A stretch of DNA of 60,233 bases from Aquifex sp964425585 (GCA_964425585.1 CAYRMG010000003.1:1-60233), one strand, 5' to 3'. Counted from the first letter of the stretch, positions 8,073 to 18,476 are shown. Program-made: numbers and translations. Notes: generated by a model not told the origin, from the letters alone.

Positions 8073-11000
8073 GCACAAAAGGTAGGGGTATATTTCCTTT
8101 TTCAAGAATTAAGCTTATGCTTGCTTCCCCCGATGATATCAGAAGCTGGTCTCACGGTGAAGTAAAAAGACCTGAAACCTTAAACTACAGAACCCTTAAG
8201 CCCGAAAAGGACGGGCTCTTCTGTGCAAAGATTTTCGGTCCTACGAAGGATTATGAATGTCTCTGCGGAAAATACAGGGGAAAGAGATACGAAGGAAAGA
8301 TATGTGAAAAGTGCGGTGTTGAAGTAACGAGTTCATACGTAAGAAGGGAGAGGTTCGGACACATAGAGCTTGCCGCTCCCGTAGTTCACATATGGTTTTT
8401 AAAGAGCACACCTTCAAAGATAGGAACTCTTCTCAATCTTACATCCCGTGATGTTGAAAGGGTTGCATACTTTGAATCCTACCTTGTTATAGAGTATCCC
8501 AACGAGGATGAAGAGGAAAAATTTGAAAAGGAAGAGGGAACCATCCCCCTCAATGACGGCATATCAACCAAATGGGTAAAGCTACACGTTGTCAACGAAG
8601 AAGAGTTTGAGGAAAAATACGCCTTTTCCATAAGCGAGAAATACGAATACGGAATGGGAGCGGAAATACTTAAAGAGGTTCTATCAAAACTGGACCTTGA
8701 TGCTTACTCAAGGAAGCTCAAAGAACTCGTAAAACCTTATAGCCTCGGCTTTGAAGACCTCGGAAAAGAGGTAGCGGAAAAGTATAAAAACCTTTATCAG
8801 AAGTTAGTAAAGGTCATAGCGGATGACTTTAGAGCCTACGGGGTTGAACTAAAAGGTCTTGAAGACAAAGGTCTTACCCTTGAACAGGCTATTCACAGGA
8901 TAATAACGGAGGAACTTTACCTTAACGTTGAAACGGGAGAAGTTGAGTTTGAAGACTGCGGGGAAAGTTGTCTTACGGGAAGGGATGCGCTTAAGGCTTA
9001 TTACGAAAAGGTAAGGGAACACAAGAGGGATATCCCGATATTTGAAAAGATAAAGGAGGACGTAAGAACCGCTGTTCTCAGGGAGGTCTCCGAGGCAAGG
9101 ATAAGAAAAGCCCTCAGGATTCTCCAGCTTGTTGAGGGATTCAAGAAGAGCGGAAACAGACCCGAATGGATGATTCTTGAGGTTCTTCCGGTAATACCTC
9201 CCGAACTGAGACCGCTCGTTGCCCTTGACGGCGGAAGATTCGCAACCTCCGACCTGAACGACCTCTACAGAAGGGTTATAAACAGGAATAACAGACTAAA
9301 GAGACTTATAGAGCTCAGTGCACCTGACATAATCATAAGAAACGAAAAGAGAATGCTCCAGGAGGCGGTAGATGCGCTTATAGACAACGGAAAGAGGGGA
9401 AATCCCGTAAAACAAAACGGAAGACCTCTCAAGTCCCTTGCGGATTATCTAAAGGGTAAACAAGGAAGGTTCAGGCAAAACCTTCTCGGTAAGAGGGTTG
9501 ACTACTCGGGGCGTTCCGTTATAGTCGTGGGTCCCGAACTCCAGATGCACCAGTGCGGGCTTCCCAAAATTATGGCACTTGAACTGTTCAAACCCTTCGT
9601 TTACAGAAGACTTGAAGAAAAGGGATACGCAACCTCTATAAAACACGCCAAAAAGCTCGTTGAACAGAAAACACCCGAGGTGTGGGAATGCCTTGAGGAA
9701 GTCGTAAAACAGCACCCCGTTCTGCTCAACAGAGCTCCTACGCTTCACAGACCCTCAATCCAAGCCTTTGAGCCCGTTCTCGTAGAAGGAAAGGCTATAC
9801 AGCTCCACCCGCTCGTATGCCCTCCCTTCAACGCGGACTTTGACGGAGACCAGATGGCTGTTCACGTTCCCCTCGGGATAGAAGCTCAGCTTGAATCCTA
9901 CATTCTTATGCTATCAACCCAGAACATACTCTCACCCGCACACGGAAAACCCTTAACGATGCCCTCTCAGGACATGGTTTTAGGAACTTATTACATAACC
10001 CACGACCCCATACCCGGAAGAAAGGGTGAGGGTAAAGCCTTTACCTCTTACGAAGAGGTTATAAAAGCTTTAGAGCTCGGATACGTTGATATACACGCAA
10101 AGATTAAGTTCAAAGTCGGAAATGAGTGGATAGAAACCACACCCGGAAGGGTTCTTTTCAATTCCATAATGCCCGAAGGCCAGCCCTTCGTCAACGAAAC
10201 CCTTGACAAGAAGAGACTTGCAAAACTCATAACGAACCTGTATATAGCGGTAGGAAATGAGAAAACAGTTGAGTTTCTGGATAAGCTCAAGGAGCTCGGC
10301 TTTTTAAGGTCAACCCTCGCGGGTATATCCATAGGTATAGATGACCTGCAGGTTCCTAAGGTAAAGGAAAAGATAATAAAGGAAGCCCTTAAGAAAACCG
10401 AAGAAATATGGAATCAATACGTTCAGGGAATAATAACCAATAAGGAAAGATACAACAGAATAATAGACGTGTGGTCCGAAGCAACAAACGCGGTATCCAA
10501 GGCCATGTTTGAAGAAATAGAACACTCAACAAGGGTGGAAAATGGAAAAGAGTATCCCGGAACATTTAATCCCATATACATGATGGCGGTATCCGGAGCA
10601 AGGGGTAACAGGGACCAGATTAGACAGCTCGCGGGAATGAGAGGTCTTATGGCAAAGCACTCGGGTGAGTTTATAGAAACGCCCATTATCTCAAACTTCA
10701 GGGAAGGGCTTTCCGTTCTTGAGTACTTCATATCAACCTACGGTGCGAGAAAAGGTCTCGCGGACACAGCCCTCAAAACAGCGTTTGCAGGATATCTTAC
10801 AAGAAGACTTGTTGACGTTGCACAGGACATAACGATAACCGAAAAAGACTGCGGAACGGTTAAAGGCTTTGAAATGGAACCCATAGTTGAAGCAGGAGAG
10901 GAAAGAGTTCCCCTCAAAGACAGGATATTCGGAAGGGTTCTTGCGGAAGATGTAAAAGACCCCTACACCGGTGAGATAATAGCAAGGAGAAACGAAGTAG

Positions 11001-12799
11001 TTGACGAAAAACTTGCGGAGAAAATAGCAAGGGCGGGAATAGAAAAGGTTAAGGTAAGGTCTCCTCTTACCTGTGAGGCTAAACACGGCGTATGTGCCAT
11101 GTGCTACGGATGGGATCTATCCCAAAGGAAGATAGTATCTGTGGGAGAAGCGGTCGGTATAATAGCGGCACAATCCATAGGTGAACCGGGAACCCAGCTC
11201 ACGATGAGAACCTTCCACATAGGGGGTGCGGCAACCGCACAAAAGGTTCAAAGCTTTGTAAAGGCGGAAAGCGAAGGAACGGTTAAGTTCTACAACGTTA
11301 AGTTCATCGTAAACAGGAAAGGAGAAAAGATAAATATCTCAAAGGATGCTGCGATAGGTGTGCTGGACGATAGCGGAAGACTTCTTGAAAGACACACCAT
11401 ACCTTACGGTGCAAGACTCCTCGTAGATGACGGCCAAAAAGTAAAGGCTGGAACAAAGCTTGCCGATTGGGATCCTTTCAACACATACATAATTGCGGAA
11501 GTCGGCGGTAAGGTTGAGCTAAGAGATATAATCCTTGACGTTACCGTAAGGGAGGAAAGGGATGTAATAACGGGTAAGACCGCAACCGTTGTTTCCTTCA
11601 TGAGACCCAAGGATGCAATGCTCCACACACCGAGGATAGCGGTAATAACAGAGGACGGAAAGGAATACGTTTACGACCTTCCCGTAAACGCAATTCTCAA
11701 CATACCCGCGGATAAGCTCTCCCTTGAATGGAGAATATGCCCAACCTGTTCCGAGTCCGAAGAAACAACAATTCAGCACCAGTATTACATAGTTAAGGAG
11801 CTTGAGGTTCAGCCCGGAGATATTCTCGCAAGAATACCCAAGGAAACCGCTAAGGTCAGGGATATAGTGGGCGGTCTTCCGAGGGTTGAGGAACTATTTG
11901 AGGCAAGGAAACCCAAAAATCCCGCTATACTCAGCGAAATAGACGGATACGTAAAAATCTACGAAGACGCAGATGAGGTAATAGTATTCAATCCCAGAAC
12001 GGGAGAAACCAAGAAATACGCCATAAAGAGAGATGAACTAATCCTCGTAAGACACGGTCAATACATAAAGAAGGGACAGAAGATTACGGAAACGAAGGTT
12101 GCAGAAATAGACGGTCAGGTAAGAATAAAGGGAAGAGGCTTTAAGGTAATCGTTTACAACCCGGAAACAGGACTCCAGAGGGAGTATTTCGTTCCCAAGG
12201 GTAAGTTCCTACTCGTTAAGGAAGGTGATTACGTAAAAGCGGGAGACCCGCTTACCGACGGAACACCCGTTCCCGAAGAAATACTCAGGATTAAGGGAAT
12301 AGAGGAACTTGAGAAATTCCTCCTTAAAGAGGTTCAAATGGTTTACAAACTCCAGGGTGTTGATATAAACGACAAGCACTTTGAGATAATCATCAGGCAG
12401 ATGCTCAAGAAGGTAAGAATCATAGACCCCGGGGACAGCAGATTCCTCGTGGGAGAAGAAGTAGATAAGGAGGAGCTTGAGGAAGAAATTCAAAGGATTA
12501 AGCTTGAAGGCGGAAAACTACCGAAAGCGGAACCCGTTCTGGTAGGTATAACGAGGGCTGCACTTTCAACGAGAAGCTGGATATCCGCAGCATCCTTCCA
12601 AGAAACCACGAGGGTTCTCACGGACGCATCCGTAGAAGGAAAGATAGATGAACTAAGAGGTCTTAAGGAAAACGTCATAATAGGAAATCTCATACCCGCC
12701 GGAACGGGTGTAGACGAATACAAGGAAGTTGATGTAATTCCCGCGGAAGAAAAGATTCTTGAAGAAAAACCCCAATCTTCTGAAGGGGAAACCTCCTGA
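8069..12799 (+). CDS. rpoC: RNA polymerase beta' subunit, with lineage-specific insertions
   Basis: Beta' carries the catalytic magnesium site. The motif NADFDGDQMAVH is at residues 588-599, with D590, D592 and D594 as metal ligands. The N-terminal zinc finger is visible as CLCGKYRGKRYEGKICEKCG (about 70-89). Of the 1576 residues (1407 in E. coli), much of the excess lies between the zinc finger and residue about 390. The trigger-loop motif MRTFHIGGAA is followed by a sandwich-barrel insert as in proteobacteria. Residues 1293-1340 and 1349-1396 are a tandem duplication of one sandwich-barrel unit. The start overlaps the rpoB stop. Confidence 0.98.
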   Translation: MSTKGRGIFPFSRIKLMLASPDDIRSWSHGEVKRPETLNYRTLKPEKDGLFCAKIFGPTKDYECLCGKYRGKRYEGKICEKCGVEVTSSYVRRERFGHIELAAPVVHIWFLKSTPSKIGTLLNLTSRDVERVAYFESYLVIEYPNEDEEEKFEKEEGTIPLNDGISTKWVKLHVVNEEEFEEKYAFSISEKYEYGMGAEILKEVLSKLDLDAYSRKLKELVKPYSLGFEDLGKEVAEKYKNLYQKLVKVIADDFRAYGVELKGLEDKGLTLEQAIHRIITEELYLNVETGEVEFEDCGESCLTGRDALKAYYEKVREHKRDIPIFEKIKEDVRTAVLREVSEARIRKALRILQLVEGFKKSGNRPEWMILEVLPVIPPELRPLVALDGGRFATSDLNDLYRRVINRNNRLKRLIELSAPDIIIRNEKRMLQEAVDALIDNGKRGNPVKQNGRPLKSLADYLKGKQGRFRQNLLGKRVDYSGRSVIVVGPELQMHQCGLPKIMALELFKPFVYRRLEEKGYATSIKHAKKLVEQKTPEVWECLEEVVKQHPVLLNRAPTLHRPSIQAFEPVLVEGKAIQLHPLVCPPFNADFDGDQMAVHVPLGIEAQLESYILMLSTQNILSPAHGKPLTMPSQDMVLGTYYITHDPIPGRKGEGKAFTSYEEVIKALELGYVDIHAKIKFKVGNEWIETTPGRVLFNSIMPEGQPFVNETLDKKRLAKLITNLYIAVGNEKTVEFLDKLKELGFLRSTLAGISIGIDDLQVPKVKEKIIKEALKKTEEIWNQYVQGIITNKERYNRIIDVWSEATNAVSKAMFEEIEHSTRVENGKEYPGTFNPIYMMAVSGARGNRDQIRQLAGMRGLMAKHSGEFIETPIISNFREGLSVLEYFISTYGARKGLADTALKTAFAGYLTRRLVDVAQDITITEKDCGTVKGFEMEPIVEAGEERVPLKDRIFGRVLAEDVKDPYTGEIIARRNEVVDEKLAEKIARAGIEKVKVRSPLTCEAKHGVCAMCYGWDLSQRKIVSVGEAVGIIAAQSIGEPGTQLTMRTFHIGGAATAQKVQSFVKAESEGTVKFYNVKFIVNRKGEKINISKDAAIGVLDDSGRLLERHTIPYGARLLVDDGQKVKAGTKLADWDPFNTYIIAEVGGKVELRDIILDVTVREERDVITGKTATVVSFMRPKDAMLHTPRIAVITEDGKEYVYDLPVNAILNIPADKLSLEWRICPTCSESEETTIQHQYYIVKELEVQPGDILARIPKETAKVRDIVGGLPRVEELFEARKPKNPAILSEIDGYVKIYEDADEVIVFNPRTGETKKYAIKRDELILVRHGQYIKKGQKITETKVAEIDGQVRIKGRGFKVIVYNPETGLQREYFVPKGKFLLVKEGDYVKAGDPLTDGTPVPEEILRIKGIEELEKFLLKEVQMVYKLQGVDINDKHFEIIIRQMLKKVRIIDPGDSRFLVGEEVDKEELEEEIQRIKLEGGKLPKAEPVLVGITRAALSTRSWISAASFQETTRVLTDASVEGKIDELRGLKENVIIGNLIPAGTGVDEYKEVDVIPAEEKILEEKPQSSEGETS

Positions 12800-12808
12800 T
12801 TTTTCCCC
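12785..12808 (+). terminator. Possible terminator hairpin at the end of rpoC
   Basis: GGGGAAA (12785-12791) pairs perfectly with TTTCCCC (12802-12808) around a 10-base loop that contains the rpoC stop codon. The T-rich stretch comes only 12 bases later (12821-12831), so this is a loose fit to an intrinsic terminator. Confidence 0.3.
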
Positions 12809-12841
12809 GCCTCCGTCACATTTTCTTTTTTAGGAAGAAAA

Positions 12842-12847
12842 TATAAT
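12842..12847 (+). promoter_or_regulatory. -10 box of alaS
   Basis: A perfect TATAAT lies 13 bases before the alaS ATG (12861), with no clear -35 box and no ribosome binding site between. Transcription would start about 6-7 bases before the ATG, giving an almost leaderless mRNA. Confidence 0.45.
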
Positions 12848-12860
12848 TTAAACTTTAGCT

Positions 12861-15476
12861 ATGGGTTTCAGCACTCACGAAATTAGGGAACTCTTTTTGA
12901 GTTTTTTTGAGAAAAAGGGGCACACAAGGGTAAAGTCTGCTTCCCTTGTTCCCGAGAACGACCCCACGCTTCTTTTCGTAAACGCGGGAATGGTTCCCTT
13001 TAAAAATGTTTTTCTCGGGCTTGAGAAAAGACCCTACAAAAGGGCAACCTCGTGTCAGAAATGTCTCAGGGTTTCGGGAAAACACAACGATTTGGAACAA
13101 GTAGGATACACCTCAAGACATCACACATTCTTTGAAATGCTCGGGAACTTTTCCTTCGGGGATTACTTCAAGAAGGAAGCAATAGAATACGCTTGGGAGT
13201 TTGTAACAGAGGTTCTTAAACTCCCTAAAGATAAGCTTTACGTTTCCGTTTTCAAGGACGATGAAGAAGCCTATCGTATATGGAACGAGTATATAGGCGT
13301 TCCTTCGGAAAGGATATGGAGGCTCGGAGAAGAGGATAACTTTTGGCAAATGGGGGAAACGGGACCGTGCGGTCCATCTTCCGAAATATACGTTGACAGA
13401 GGAGAAGAATACGAAGGAGAAGAGAGATATCTTGAGATATGGAACCTCGTTTTTATGCAATACAATAAAGATGAAAACGGCGTTTTAACGCCCCTTCCCC
13501 ATCCGAATATAGACACGGGAATGGGCCTTGAACGTATAGCTTCCGTCCTGCAAGGAAAAAACTCAAACTTTGAGATAGACATAATATACCCTCTCATAGA
13601 GTTCGGAGAAGAGGTATCCGGAAAGAAATACGGGAATACCTTTGAAACGGATGTAGCCCTCAGGGTGATAGCAGACCATCTAAGAGCAATTACCTTTGCC
13701 ATATCTGACGGCGTTATACCATCAAATGAAGGAAGGGGATACGTAATAAGAAGAATCCTCAGAAGGGCTATGCGTTTCGGATACAAGCTCGGTATAACAG
13801 ACCCATTCCTATACAAGGGTGTTGACCTCGTTGTTGACATAATGAAAGAACCCTACCCCGAGCTTGAGCTATCTCGGGATTTTGTAAAGGGTATAGTAAA
13901 AGGCGAGGAGGAGAGATTTATAAAAACCCTAAGGTCGGGAATGGAATACATACAGGAGATTATTGAGAAAGCACTTTCCGAGGGAAGAAAAAGCCTTACA
14001 GGTAAGGAAGTCTTCACCGCTTACGACACCTACGGATTTCCCGTAGACCTCATTCAGGAAATAGCAAAGGAGAAGGGACTTGAGGTAGACCTTGAAGGCT
14101 TTCAGTGTGAGCTTGAAGAGCAAAGGGAAAGGGCAAGAAAGAGCTTCAAGATAGATACAAAGGAAGTAAAACCCGTTTACACACATTTAAAGGAACTCGG
14201 TATTAACTCAAGGTTTGTAGGATATGAACATCTTGAGTATGAGACAGAAGTTATCGGAATAATACTAAAAGATGAAATTGTAAGCGAAATTAAAGAAGGG
14301 GAAGAGGGAGAGATAATACTAAGGGAAACGCCTTTTTACCCCGAAGGCGGTGGTCAGATAGGGGATAGCGGAATAATAGAGACGGATAAAGGAATATTTA
14401 AAGTTGAAGATACCCAGCGTCCGACCGAAGGAATAATAGTCCACATAGGAAGGATGTTAAAAGGAAAAATAAGCGTAAAAGACGTAGTTCACGCAAGGGT
14501 TGATAAAGAAAGAAGATGGGACATAATGAGAAACCACACAGCTACGCACTTGCTTCATGCAGCCCTTAGAAATCTCCTCGGTGAGCATGTCAGACAAGCG
14601 GGTTCACTTGTTGCTGATAAATATCTGAGATTTGACTTTACCCACTTTTCTCCCCTTACCGAAGAAGAGATAAGAAAGATAGAAGAACTCGTAAACGAAA
14701 AGATTAGGGAAAATCTTCCCGTAAACGTTGTGGAAATGGCCTATCAGGAAGCACTGCAGACGGGTGCTATAGCCATCTTTGAAGAAAAATACGGAGAAAG
14801 GGTAAGGGTAATCTCCTGCGGTGAGTTCTCAAAGGAACTTTGTGGAGGAACACACGTCTCCGCAACGGGAGATATTGGCTACTTTAAGATAATCTCCGAA
14901 AGCTCCGTGGGAGCGGGAGTAAGAAGGATAGTGGCTCAAACGGGAAGGTGGGCGGTAAACACCGCATTTGAGGAACACACTACCTTAAGGAAAGTATCCA
15001 ATGCACTCGGTGTTAAAGAGGAAGAAGTAGTTAAAAAGGTTGAGGAGCTAAAGGAGGAATTAAAAGAAAAGGATAAAGAGATACAAAGGCTAAGACAGGA
15101 AATATTAAAGCTCCAGATAAGGGAGAGGGTAAGGGAAGAGAGAATAGGAGAGCTTACGCTTCATTACGGGATTTTTGAAGATGTTGAGCCTCAGGAACTC
15201 AGAAATCTGGCGGATATACTAAGACAAAGGACGGGCAAGGATGTGGTTTTTATAGCATCAAGAAGGGAAGGAAAGATAAACTTTATCGTAGCAAGTTCAA
15301 AGGGTATATCAAAAGATGTAAGGGCTAACGAGCTAATAAGACAGGTAGGCAAAGTTCTAAAAGGCGGAGGAGGAGGAAGGGAAGACCTCGCCCAAGGAGG
15401 GGGTAAAGCCCCCGATAAATTTGAAGAGGCGGTTAAGTTACTGAAGGAACTTTTATCGGGAGTAAGCGTGGGATGA
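12861..15476 (+). CDS. alaS: Alanyl-tRNA synthetase
   Basis: AlaRS charges tRNA(Ala) and edits mischarged Ser and Gly. The 871 residues match the family. The catalytic domain has the class II motifs, with CQKCLRVSGKHNDLEQVG at about 60-77. The editing domain carries HTATHLLHA and, further on, the zinc site CGGTHVSATGDIGYF. The C-terminal region holds a charged coiled coil followed by the DHHA1-type domain ending GGGGGREDLAQGGGKAPDKF. No ribosome binding site precedes the ATG. The stop overlaps the next gene as ATGA. Confidence 0.98.
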   Translation: MGFSTHEIRELFLSFFEKKGHTRVKSASLVPENDPTLLFVNAGMVPFKNVFLGLEKRPYKRATSCQKCLRVSGKHNDLEQVGYTSRHHTFFEMLGNFSFGDYFKKEAIEYAWEFVTEVLKLPKDKLYVSVFKDDEEAYRIWNEYIGVPSERIWRLGEEDNFWQMGETGPCGPSSEIYVDRGEEYEGEERYLEIWNLVFMQYNKDENGVLTPLPHPNIDTGMGLERIASVLQGKNSNFEIDIIYPLIEFGEEVSGKKYGNTFETDVALRVIADHLRAITFAISDGVIPSNEGRGYVIRRILRRAMRFGYKLGITDPFLYKGVDLVVDIMKEPYPELELSRDFVKGIVKGEEERFIKTLRSGMEYIQEIIEKALSEGRKSLTGKEVFTAYDTYGFPVDLIQEIAKEKGLEVDLEGFQCELEEQRERARKSFKIDTKEVKPVYTHLKELGINSRFVGYEHLEYETEVIGIILKDEIVSEIKEGEEGEIILRETPFYPEGGGQIGDSGIIETDKGIFKVEDTQRPTEGIIVHIGRMLKGKISVKDVVHARVDKERRWDIMRNHTATHLLHAALRNLLGEHVRQAGSLVADKYLRFDFTHFSPLTEEEIRKIEELVNEKIRENLPVNVVEMAYQEALQTGAIAIFEEKYGERVRVISCGEFSKELCGGTHVSATGDIGYFKIISESSVGAGVRRIVAQTGRWAVNTAFEEHTTLRKVSNALGVKEEEVVKKVEELKEELKEKDKEIQRLRQEILKLQIRERVREERIGELTLHYGIFEDVEPQELRNLADILRQRTGKDVVFIASRREGKINFIVASSKGISKDVRANELIRQVGKVLKGGGGGREDLAQGGGKAPDKFEEAVKLLKELLSGVSVG

Positions 15477-15940
15477 AGGAGTTTACCCGAACGGGAATAG
15501 GCTTAAAAGATATAAGTATAAGGCTTCTCAGCGATTCCCCTATACTCCTTACGGGGGGATTCGTTTATTGCGAGCTCGGCATACCCGTTAGGTATCTTAA
15601 GGTTGATGAAAAAGAGGCTAAGCTTGAGATATCCCTTGAGAAAATGAGAAATCTCGCAAGGGTGTGTAAGGATTTGGAAGCTTTCGTTGATAAGGTTCTT
15701 AAAGAGGTAAGTTCCGCACTTCCCGAGGGTATATTTACCGTTGTGAGGGTTTACGCGGACGGTGTAAAGGTAAAAGAGCTGTCTTATCTGGAAGAACATA
15801 CACCCATAGGAAAGGGAATAGTAATAGATGAAGAAAGGGAGCCCGAAGAAGACATACCCCCTTATGCAAAAGAAAACAGAGAAAAGCTGTTTAAAACCCT
15901 AAAGGAGATAATCCTTCTTGAAGTAGCATACTGCCTTTAA
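15473..15940 (+). CDS. Conserved-looking hypothetical protein coupled to alaS
   Basis: I do not recognise this 155-residue protein. It begins MKEFTRTGIGLKDISIRLL and contains TGGFVYCELGIPVRYLKV, then a charged helical middle and an acidic tail with EEREPEEDIPPYAKENREK. It has no signal peptide or membrane segment and no known catalytic motif. Its ATG overlaps the alaS TGA by 4 bases, so it is probably translated with alaS. Codon use matches the neighbours, which supports a real gene. A role in tRNA or translation is only a guess from position. Confidence 0.75.
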   Translation: MKEFTRTGIGLKDISIRLLSDSPILLTGGFVYCELGIPVRYLKVDEKEAKLEISLEKMRNLARVCKDLEAFVDKVLKEVSSALPEGIFTVVRVYADGVKVKELSYLEEHTPIGKGIVIDEEREPEEDIPPYAKENREKLFKTLKEIILLEVAYCL

Positions 15941-15991
15941 TGACTTAAATATATATATATAAGATTACATAATAAGGGATGTGTCATACTC

Positions 15992-16019
15992 TTGAAAAAG
16001 TAAGGGATATTTTTATCTT
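15992..16019 (+). promoter_or_regulatory. Promoter of clpC
   Basis: TTGAAA (15992-15997), a 16-base spacer and TATCTT (16014-16019) form a good housekeeping-type promoter in the 103-base gap before clpC. The leader also contains a GAGG ribosome binding site. The upstream part of the gap is an AT repeat (TATATATATA). I see neither a sigma-32 box nor a CtsR-type or CIRCE repeat. Confidence 0.5.
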
Positions 16020-16043
16020 ATAAAAAACGGTGAGGTAGGAAAC

Positions 16044-18476
16044 ATGTTTGAGAAGTTTACGGAAAGAGCAAGGCAAGTTATCCTGAGGGCGAGGGAAGAA
16101 GCCCTTGAACTCGGACACAGTTATCTCGGGAGTGAGCATATATTACTTGCTCTTATAAAAGAGGAAGATATACCTACGCTTGTTCTTGCTAAGTTCGGTC
16201 TCACTCCCGATAAGATAAGAAAAGCGGTAATGGGTCAGGTGACCCGCGGAAGCCACTCGGGAGAAGTTCTCTTTGCTCCCGATGCAAAAAGGGTTATAGA
16301 GTTTGCGGTTGAAGAGGCAAGAATACTTCATCACCAGTTTGTTGGCCCCGAACACCTACTTATCGGAGTAGTGAGGGAAAAGACGGGACTCGGAGGAAGA
16401 ATTTTAAGGAGTTTCGGACTTGATGAATACTCCGTAAGGAGAGAGGTTCTTCAGCTCCTCGGGGAATTACCCCCTCAAGAAAGTCAGAGGTATGTATCAA
16501 CACCTAACCTGGATAGGTTCTCAAGAGACCTCACCCAAATGGCAAGGGAAGGGAAGCTTGACCCCGTAATAGGAAGGGATAAGGAAATAGAAAGGGTTAT
16601 TCAAATCTTGGTAAGGAGGAGAAAAAACAATCCCGTTCTCCTCGGAGACCCCGGAGTCGGTAAGACCGCAATAGTTGAAGGACTTGCCCAAAGAATAGCC
16701 AACAAGGAAGTCCCCGAACCCCTCTTAAATAAGAGAGTTGTAGCTCTTGACCTTGCCGCACTCGTAGCGGGGACGAAATACAGGGGTCAGTTTGAGGAAA
16801 GACTCAAGAACATACTGAAGGAACTTGAAAAAGCAAACAACGTAATCCTCTTCATAGACGAGCTCCACACTCTTGTGGGAGCGGGTTCTGCGGAAGGTTC
16901 AATAGATGCATCAAATATGCTCAAACCCGCACTTGCAAGGGGTGAGATACAGGTAATCGGAGCGACCACGGTTGACGAATACAGAAAGTATATAGAGAAG
17001 GACGGAGCCCTTGAAAGGAGATTCCAACCCGTATACGTGGAGCAACCTTCTCCCGAGGATACGGTGCAAATTCTCTACGGATTAAAGCCGAAATTTGAAG
17101 AATTCCACAAAGTTGAGTATACTCCCGAATCAATAGAAAAAGCTGTTGAGCTGTCGGTCAAGTATATAACGGACAGAAACTTACCCGACAAGGCTATAGA
17201 CGTGATGGATGAGGCGGGAGCCCTTGTAAAATTAAAAGCTTCCCAGCTTCCCCCCGAGCTGAAGGAGCTTGAAGAAAAGATAAAGGAATACGAAAGGGAA
17301 AAGGAAAAGGCTGTAAAGGAACAGGATTATGAAAAGGCAGCCAGAATAAGGGATGAAGAGCTAAGACTCAGGGCAAAATTTGAGACGATGAAAGCAAAAT
17401 GGAAGGAAGAGATGGAAAGGAATAGACCCAAAGTGACCGAAGAGGATGTTGCGGAGGTTGTTGCAAGGTGGACCGGCATACCGGTCAAGAGGGTTCACGA
17501 AAGCGATGCGGAAAAGCTCCTCCATATAGAGGAAGAGCTCAAGAAAAGGGTAGTGGGTCAGGATGAAGCTATAAAGGCCGTGGCAAAGGCGATAAGAAGG
17601 TCAAGGGTAGGACTGAAAGGAAAACACAGACCCATAGGAGTGTTTATGTTCCTTGGTCCTACGGGAGTAGGAAAGACCGAAACCGCAAAAGCCCTTGCGG
17701 AATACCTATTCGGAACCGAAGATGCTCTAATCAGGTTTGATATGTCCGAATATATGGAAAAGCATACCGTTTCAAGGCTCATAGGTGCACCTCCGGGATA
17801 TGTCGGATATGAAGAAGGCGGACAGCTAACGGAAGCGGTAAGGAGAAGACCTTACAGCGTCCTACTCTTTGATGAGATTGAGAAGGCTCACCCCGATGTG
17901 TTTAACGTATTCCTCCAGATATTTGACGACGGAAGGCTTACCGACGGGCTCGGAAGAACGGTTGACTTCTCAAACACGATTATCATAATGACCTCAAACC
18001 TGGGAGCAAGACTTATAACGGGCGGAACTATGGGATTTGAAAAGAAACAGGGTCTTCTTGACTTTGAGGAGATGAAAAAGAACGTCCTTGACCAGGTAAA
18101 GAGAACGTTCAGCCCCGAATTCCTAAACAGGCTTGACGAGATAATTGTATTCAGACCCCTTGAGAAGAAGGACATTGAGCAAATCCTTGAACTCCAGCTC
18201 AAGGAAATTAACGAGAAACTTAAGGACTGGAATATTAAGGTTAAGCTTCACAAATCCTTTGTTAACTGGATTATTGAGCAAGAATATAAACCCGAATACG
18301 GTGCAAGGAGCTTAAAAAGGGCACTCCAAAGGCACGTTGAGGATCTACTTGCGGAGGAACTTATTAAAGGAACCCTCAAGGATGTTGACGAAGTTGAGAT
18401 AAGGGTAAGGAACAACAAACCCTATATAAAGCCCGTGAAGAAAAAGGAAAAACTGGAAGCCCTTCTAGAAAAGTAA
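16044..18476 (+). CDS. clpC: ATP-dependent Clp protease ATPase ClpC
   Basis: An AAA+ unfoldase of 810 residues that feeds substrates to ClpP or remodels proteins. In order: two Clp_N repeats (1-140), the first AAA domain with Walker A GDPGVGKT (201-208) and VILFIDELHTL, a short middle domain with a UVR-like segment at about 415-448 (EQDYEKAARIRDEELRLR), the second AAA domain with Walker A GPTGVGKT (538-545), then ClpB_D2-small. The short middle domain separates it from ClpB, and the length fits ClpC. It stands as a single gene with its own promoter. Confidence 0.93.
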   Translation: MFEKFTERARQVILRAREEALELGHSYLGSEHILLALIKEEDIPTLVLAKFGLTPDKIRKAVMGQVTRGSHSGEVLFAPDAKRVIEFAVEEARILHHQFVGPEHLLIGVVREKTGLGGRILRSFGLDEYSVRREVLQLLGELPPQESQRYVSTPNLDRFSRDLTQMAREGKLDPVIGRDKEIERVIQILVRRRKNNPVLLGDPGVGKTAIVEGLAQRIANKEVPEPLLNKRVVALDLAALVAGTKYRGQFEERLKNILKELEKANNVILFIDELHTLVGAGSAEGSIDASNMLKPALARGEIQVIGATTVDEYRKYIEKDGALERRFQPVYVEQPSPEDTVQILYGLKPKFEEFHKVEYTPESIEKAVELSVKYITDRNLPDKAIDVMDEAGALVKLKASQLPPELKELEEKIKEYEREKEKAVKEQDYEKAARIRDEELRLRAKFETMKAKWKEEMERNRPKVTEEDVAEVVARWTGIPVKRVHESDAEKLLHIEEELKKRVVGQDEAIKAVAKAIRRSRVGLKGKHRPIGVFMFLGPTGVGKTETAKALAEYLFGTEDALIRFDMSEYMEKHTVSRLIGAPPGYVGYEEGGQLTEAVRRRPYSVLLFDEIEKAHPDVFNVFLQIFDDGRLTDGLGRTVDFSNTIIIMTSNLGARLITGGTMGFEKKQGLLDFEEMKKNVLDQVKRTFSPEFLNRLDEIIVFRPLEKKDIEQILELQLKEINEKLKDWNIKVKLHKSFVNWIIEQEYKPEYGARSLKRALQRHVEDLLAEELIKGTLKDVDEVEIRVRNNKPYIKPVKKKEKLEALLEK

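Noticed and set aside
15941..16043. Heat-shock promoter or CtsR/CIRCE operator before clpC
   Set aside because: I see a housekeeping-type TTGAAA-16-TATCTT promoter but no sigma-32 -10 box and no tandem or inverted repeat of the known operators.
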